IMG/VR virus record: IMGVR_UViG_3300030329_006034 | Span: 29,793 to 93,792 of that record | Strand: one strand, 5' to 3' | DNA from: a virus | Length of the DNA: 64,000 nucleotides | In this document: positions 60,229 through 64,000 of the stretch, piece after piece | Position numbering within the stretch: the first letter of the stretch is position 1 | Layout of the letters: every line of letters starts with the position of its first letter | Notes under the pieces: model-generated | Told to the model about the DNA's origin: nothing | Seen by the model: only the letters and a program-made list of their open reading frames with translations | Database searches by the model: none | Position numbers and translations under genes: made by a program

Positions 60229-61121
60229 TCTAACACGCTATTAACTATTGCGTCGGCGTCATGGAAGTCGTCTAACTTGCTATAGGGGCATTGGTGTATG
60301 ACTCCTGTAAAATCATAATCATACAAATAAGAATCAATAGTACCTTGCGGAAATTCTTTTTTTGTAGTAATATTATTATGAATATTATAACCAAACATAT
60401 CCGGGTGGGTAGCTACCCACGCAACGGTCGCTGGTAAGTTTAAAGCTGCGGCGGCGTGTTGTAGTGATGAATCTATTACAATTCTTTTGTCAGAATGAGC
60501 TACCATACTAAACAACGCTTTCTTTCCAATCATCGCATCAAAGCGATGTACATTATTTAAACGTGGATGAAACTCATAACATACATGAACTATATCAAAC
60601 TTATCTGATAATTTATCTACTATTTCTTGCGCTTGCGTCGGGTGTATGTCTCTAGTCCAGGCATACGGGTGTTGCTGCTGCTCAGGTCCTGGACCTCCAA
60701 AAGGCTGAAATAACAGTACTGGTTTTTCACCAGTCCTAAACTGCGATATGTAAGCGCTACCCTCTTCAACTTCTCTTATGTTAAAATCTAGTTTTGGAAC
60801 GGCGCCATTATATTTTACACCAATCATATCACACCATGTTTCTATCAAGTGTTTCTTTTTAGTAATGTGTGATGTCTGCTTGTATGGATCTTGCATATAC
60901 ACCTCAACGTCTTTGCCTTTAATTACATCTTGATAGAAATACGGTGTGTTACCTATTCTATAAAATCTTGCAATATTGGAATTTTTTGTCCACACGTCAG
61001 GCCAAGCCGAGACTACAATAATATTACGTTTCGGAAAAGCTAACTTATATGTTTCTATAACAGCAGTTGCTGCTATATTCTTTCCAATACCTCCCTCGAT
61101 GTGGAAAACAGTTGTTGCCAT
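60225..61121 (-). CDS. GT9-like glycosyltransferase (heptosyltransferase family)
   Basis: The 298-residue protein begins FHIEGGIGKNIAATAVIETY, the N-terminal acceptor-side block of GT9 enzymes (GDIG..AT.vi..lk..fP). Its C-terminal half has VLLFQPFGGPGPEQQQ near residue 133 and RIVIDSSLQHAAAALNLPAT near 212, the nucleotide-sugar site with the DSS.HaAaAL motif, then VAWVATHPDMFGY. ADP-heptose or another NDP-sugar is the likely donor. It lies next to the repeat fibre gene on the same strand. A TATATATA sequence sits near the ATG, but promoter identity is weak. Confidence 0.75.
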   Translation of the reverse strand: MATTVFHIEGGIGKNIAATAVIETYKLAFPKRNIIVVSAWPDVWTKNSNIARFYRIGNTPYFYQDVIKGKDVEVYMQDPYKQTSHITKKKHLIETWCDMIGVKYNGAVPKLDFNIREVEEGSAYISQFRTGEKPVLLFQPFGGPGPEQQQHPYAWTRDIHPTQAQEIVDKLSDKFDIVHVCYEFHPRLNNVHRFDAMIGKKALFSMVAHSDKRIVIDSSLQHAAAALNLPATVAWVATHPDMFGYNIHNNITTKKEFPQGTIDSYLYDYDFTGVIHQCPYSKLDDFHDADAIVNSVLD

Positions 61122-61155
61122 ACGTTATATATATACGTGAATTGTTTTATTACAA

Positions 61156-62817
61156 CTACCCTACGGAGATTTTAAGATCAGTACCGTCTCTCCATACAAC
61201 CCCTGCTAAGCTTGGGTCTGATGTTGGCAGAGCACCAGCGCTGAGATATAAGCATTTAGCGTGGAGCATATCGGTACCAACAGAAGCTATATCGGATCCA
61301 ACTATAGCAGCTCTATCATGCGTAACGCAATTGCTACAGCCTCCGGCAATGATTGCATTGTTAGCACAAACGTGGTTTTTAATACCACCGGCGATGACAC
61401 CATGCGCGGCGTTACAGCATGCAATTCTGTTACAGCAACCACCGCCAATAAACCCATACGTCATAGAAGAACCTAAAATGCAGTTTGATAGACCTCCTAC
61501 AACAGTACTAAAGCATGTACTATCAGCAACACAGTTAGATCCACCGCCGCCTATAAAGTTGTTACCGCACCCAGATGTAACATTACGACTACCGCCTGCA
61601 ATAGTATCTTCAGTACCACAAACGCTGTTGGTGTATCCGCCACCTATAAACGAATATTCTCCTGCTGCTAGGTTAATTTGACCACCAGCAACAGCCGTAT
61701 AATTGCTACATGCTTTGTTAGCTGTGCCACCACCAATAAAGCCTACAACTGCGCTTCCGTATATGCAATTGTTTATACCGCCTACAATAGAGCTACTCTC
61801 TGATCCGGAGGCAATGGTATTTGTTCCTCCTGCTCCGATAAAAGAACTTAATCCGTCGACAGTGTTACTTACGCCCGCTGCTGCAGCACTTGCATCCCCA
61901 CCAACCACTGAACTACAACCACCGCCAATAAATGCATGATTACCGCATACAAGATGTCCCTGGCCACCAACCACGGCACTACCCGTGCCACATGCACAGT
62001 TTGTGTTACCTCCTACAACCACTGAACTAAGACCAGATGCGATGTTACTATGCCCACCTCCTATGAAGGTCGCAGTATTTATTGCTTTATTGCAACCTCC
62101 ACCAGCAATTGTAGAGCGAATGCCTCCAGATATATTAAAACTACCTCCGCCTATAGTAGCGCCATCTTTAGTTGTACAGCTACTAAGCCCGCCTCCTATT
62201 GTTGTAAATGACCCTATTGCACTTAATTGACAGCCGCCAGCAACAGTTGAATAATCTCCATCCGCTACGTTTAAGCGCCCGGCTCCTACACCGCCTTGGA
62301 GACCGGATACCTGATTAAGGCACCCTCCGCCTACAGTACCACCGACGCATGTGTCAACTCTATTGTCTTGACCGCCTCCTATAGTAGTAGAATTAGATTC
62401 GGCAACGTTAGTACACCCTCCGCCTATAGTTACGCAATTGCTACCGGTTCTGTTGTTGTTTCCACCGCCAATTGTTGAATAAGAACCGCCAATACAATGA
62501 GATGCTCCACCACCGACAGATCCAAGGGTAGGTGTGCTAGTTACAATACTATTTCCAACTATAAGATTACCTCTCCCGCTTATTGCCCCATTAACAGTCA
62601 AACCCGCGAGCATGGTTTGGTCGCATCCAAAATAATTATTTTTTAATCGTGCTGCTAGTATACTCGCGCCGTCAGTATCTTCAGCTCCAGAAAGATAAGT
62701 TATAATGGATGATAATGATGCTTGTGAAGTACCGAGACTATCAACTAGAGCTACCACCTCGTCACCTTGAAATGGTGGTCCCGGTCCAACAGGGAGCTGA
62801 GAAATTTTTACTGCCAT
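61156..62817 (-). CDS. Fibre adhesin with YadA/hemagglutinin-like repeats (553 aa)
   Basis: The N-terminus KISQLPVGPGPPFQGDEVVA looks like a phage fibre attachment domain. From about residue 95 to 500 the protein is built of repeats of roughly 15-19 residues with the core IGGG..N (VTIGGGCTNVAESN, TIGGGQDNRV, FIGGGHSNIASG), the left-handed beta-roll of trimeric adhesins (Hep_Hag). Many repeats carry Cys (GGGCTN, GGCQLS, GGGCCNR), unusual for this fold. The C-terminus has GVVWRDGTDLKISVG. It is a good candidate for host attachment. The late promoter has exact spacing. Confidence 0.8.
   Translation of the reverse strand: MAVKISQLPVGPGPPFQGDEVVALVDSLGTSQASLSSIITYLSGAEDTDGASILAARLKNNYFGCDQTMLAGLTVNGAISGRGNLIVGNSIVTSTPTLGSVGGGASHCIGGSYSTIGGGNNNRTGSNCVTIGGGCTNVAESNSTTIGGGQDNRVDTCVGGTVGGGCLNQVSGLQGGVGAGRLNVADGDYSTVAGGCQLSAIGSFTTIGGGLSSCTTKDGATIGGGSFNISGGIRSTIAGGGCNKAINTATFIGGGHSNIASGLSSVVVGGNTNCACGTGSAVVGGQGHLVCGNHAFIGGGCSSVVGGDASAAAAGVSNTVDGLSSFIGAGGTNTIASGSESSSIVGGINNCIYGSAVVGFIGGGTANKACSNYTAVAGGQINLAAGEYSFIGGGYTNSVCGTEDTIAGGSRNVTSGCGNNFIGGGGSNCVADSTCFSTVVGGLSNCILGSSMTYGFIGGGCCNRIACCNAAHGVIAGGIKNHVCANNAIIAGGCSNCVTHDRAAIVGSDIASVGTDMLHAKCLYLSAGALPTSDPSLAGVVWRDGTDLKISVG
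61290..62560 (-). repeat. Coding repeats of the IGGG..N adhesin roll
   Basis: The segment encodes some 20 or more degenerate copies of the IGGG..N unit of the fibre adhesin. The DNA copies share CCNCCGCCNATNN-type sequence in the plus sense, but codons differ between copies. Confidence 0.7.
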
Positions 62818-62822
62818 ACTTA

Positions 62823-62830
62823 TATTTATT
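62823..62830 (-). promoter_or_regulatory. Late promoter AATAAATA
   Basis: Exactly 5 bases before the ATG at 62817; +1 predicted on the A of ATG. Confidence 0.75.
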
Positions 62831-63069
62831 TACTTCGGCGCTTTTAGCCTGCAACAAACAGCAATTACTACTGCTAGTACACCAGATAAAAGTAAATGTT
62901 TCTTAAATCCATCAACAGATGTGCAGAGTCCATTAAAGTCGACAGCTTTACTTCCCCCATTTTGAATAGCGTCTAATGATAGTTTCATTTCTTCAGCACA
63001 AGTATAACCTCTAATAACAAAAGCCAATATAATAGCTGACAGGATATATACTAGATACCTAGGTTTCAT
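62830..63069 (-). CDS. Small membrane protein downstream of holin (79 aa)
   Basis: The protein has one hydrophobic segment near residues 5-22 (YLVYILSAIILAFVIRGY) and another near 58-73 (LLLSGVLAVVIAVCC), with a short polar loop between. It overlaps the holin gene stop by 4 bases (ATGA). The pairing suggests a lysis role, such as an antiholin or spanin-type partner, but no family was recognised. Confidence 0.6.
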   Translation of the reverse strand: MKPRYLVYILSAIILAFVIRGYTCAEEMKLSLDAIQNGGSKAVDFNGLCTSVDGFKKHLLLSGVLAVVIAVCCRLKAPK

Positions 63070-63383
63070 TTTTTAAGTACCTTTTCGGGGTTGTCTGCGA
63101 ATTTTTTTCCTAGTTTGACGATACCGGCTATTACCTCCGGAGATATCACACCAATAATACCGTAAGTAACAGCTTTATATAAAGACGATATTTCAGTTTG
63201 CTCTAATATAAACCACGCAATTCCAGCGGATAAGCCAGCTGTTAATATTTTTTTGAGTTGTTGCCACCACGTGTAATTATTTTCTCCGGAAAGCAGACGA
63301 GCAAGCATAGCGCCGGCGCCAATTAAAGGCACGACCCACCCTCCTTGGAGGAACTCTTTCAGTAAGGATTTTTCCGGCTCCAT
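63066..63383 (-). CDS. Holin (LydA-like)
   Basis: I start at ATG 63383 (MEPEKSLLKEFLQGGWVVPL), directly after a perfect TATAAATA; the in-frame codon at 63431 is upstream of the promoter. The 105-residue protein has GGWVVPLIGAGAMLARLLSG near residue 13, then LKKILTAGLSAGIAWFIL and TYGIIGVISPEVIAGIV, three hydrophobic segments. The GGW.vPL.GA.aMLARLL block is typical of LydA-type phage holins, which permeabilise the inner membrane at lysis. No endolysin is in the window. Confidence 0.75.
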   Translation of the reverse strand: MEPEKSLLKEFLQGGWVVPLIGAGAMLARLLSGENNYTWWQQLKKILTAGLSAGIAWFILEQTEISSLYKAVTYGIIGVISPEVIAGIVKLGKKFADNPEKVLKK

Positions 63384-63390
63384 GTTTATA

Positions 63391-63398
63391 TATTTATA
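63391..63398 (-). promoter_or_regulatory. T4 late promoter TATAAATA (perfect)
   Basis: Lies 7 bases before the ATG at 63383; a 2-base leader is predicted. It drives the holin and its small partner. Confidence 0.8.
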
Positions 63399-63444
63399 GA
63401 AAAACTTACGTGGTTCCAAGGATATGTACATTTATTATTGATTT

Positions 63445-63464
63445 TATAATAATGTGTATATAAT
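63445..63464 (+). promoter_or_regulatory. Putative TATAAT-type promoter before the nuclease gene
   Basis: Two TATAAT hexamers (63445-63450 and 63459-63464) precede the GTG at 63473. Either could serve; the second leaves only 8 bases to the start. Confidence 0.35.
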
Positions 63465-63472
63465 ATTAAATA

Positions 63473-64000
63473 GTGAAAATACAGTTTGATGAAGCATCTC
63501 ATACCTACACTCATAAAGATACAAAAGAAAAGTTTATATCTGTAACCACTCTTCTTGGTAAATACAAACCACCGTTTGATTCTGATAAGCATGCTACGAG
63601 AGTTGCTAAAAGAGAAGGGGTACCAAAAGAGTTAGTGTTAGAGACGTGGGAAGAAGAAAAGAATAGAGCATGTGATAGAGGCACACGTATACATAAACTC
63701 CTGGAAGATTATATTGAATACGGTGAGGTAGAAGACACATATGGTTGGTTGTATAAAACTTATGATAAGGTAGCAGAGCGCACCATAGACCCATTTGAAT
63801 CTGTATTGTGTGAGAATCTATTATATAGTGAAGATTTTAAAATTGCCGGAACTGCTGATTTAATTTACGAACACAAGGGAGATGAATTTACTGTCGGTGA
63901 TTTTAAAACAAATAAAAGGTTTAGGTTTAGTTCTCTCTATAAAGAGAAAATGCATTTTCCTGTTGATCATTTTGATTATTGTGAGTTTAATATGTATGCT
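63473..64000 (+). CDS. PD-(D/E)XK nuclease, RecB/Cas4-like (3' truncated)
   Basis: The frame is open from GTG 63473 to the window end. The N-terminus has KIQFDEASHTYTHKD and SVTTLLGKYKPPFD, followed by RGTRIHKLLEDYIEYG near residue 68, the typical RG...H helix. The active-site strands are FKIAGTADLIYE (Asp) and FTVGDFKTNKR (D..K), near residues 120-145. Such enzymes are single-strand exonucleases or end-processing nucleases. A TATAAT-type promoter suggests early expression. The C-terminus, including any Fe-S cysteines, lies outside the window. Confidence 0.8.
   Translation, partial: MKIQFDEASHTYTHKDTKEKFISVTTLLGKYKPPFDSDKHATRVAKREGVPKELVLETWEEEKNRACDRGTRIHKLLEDYIEYGEVEDTYGWLYKTYDKVAERTIDPFESVLCENLLYSEDFKIAGTADLIYEHKGDEFTVGDFKTNKRFRFSSLYKEKMHFPVDHFDYCEFNMYA

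Noticed and set aside
61261-62478. Plus-strand frames opposite the repeat fibre
   Set aside because: They are antisense shadows of the IGGG repeats (Pro/Thr-rich) without supporting motifs.

Overview
This window is a 64 kb piece of a T4-like myovirus genome (Caudoviricetes, straboviral/kyanoviral type), AT-rich, with the gene content of marine T4-like phages. The evidence is a recognisable T4 core: replication proteins gp41, gp59, gp32, gp45, gp44, gp61 and an RNase H/FEN-type nuclease; packaging proteins gp16-like and gp17; tail proteins gp18, gp19, gp25, gp6, gp48, gp53, gp27-like, gp29-like and gp26/gp51-like; the gp14 neck protein; and a holin. T4 late promoters (NATAAATA) lie in front of the virion genes. 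The host cannot be read from the sequence. I saw no tRNA, CRISPR array, integrase or attachment site, and no stretch over 300 bases lacks a gene.

Layout. Bases 1-9191 (+ strand) are a replication block: a truncated glutamine amidotransferase, a StrF-like glycosyltransferase, helicase gp41, a DHH phosphoesterase, a possible gp33, gp59, gp32, a Pro/Gln-rich protein, clamp gp45, three small unknown genes, a 5' nuclease and primase gp61. Bases 9173-11318 hold small late and early genes and an FkbM-like methyltransferase. Bases 11320-21892 (- strand) are one apparent operon. It encodes a 2058-residue Ser/Thr- and Cys-rich virion protein, then a GT2 transferase, two sialyltransferase-like proteins and a four-part fusion (glycosyltransferase, methyltransferase-like, PIG-L deacetylase, and a domain resembling archaeal CTP-dependent riboflavin kinase). 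Bases 21895-40494 (- strand) are fibre and baseplate genes ending at gp6 and gp25. Bases 40555-43329 hold two + genes, gp44 and dUTPase on the - strand, and a gp16-like small terminase. Bases 43331-56781 (- strand) run, in transcription order, gp17, a tube-like protein, gp18, gp19, gp54-like, gp51/gp26-like, gp29-like, gp48, gp53, the gp27-like hub and one unknown. Bases 56814-60228 (+) hold a head-internal-type protein, a nucleotidyltransferase and gp14. Bases 60225-63383 (-) hold a GT9-like transferase, a YadA-like repeat fibre, a small membrane protein and a holin. A PD-(D/E)XK nuclease (+) runs off the right end.

How it fits together. The clamp gp45 and possibly gp33 would drive late transcription from the NATAAATA elements. 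Those elements end exactly five bases before many start codons, so the T4 start-site rule places +1 on the first base of the start codon. Late messages should therefore be leaderless or nearly so. The same spacing fixes several starts, including GTG starts for gp17, gp29-like and the nucleotidyltransferase. The most unusual part is the co-transcribed set of a mucin-like surface protein and glycan enzymes, which looks like a phage-encoded system for decorating its own virion.
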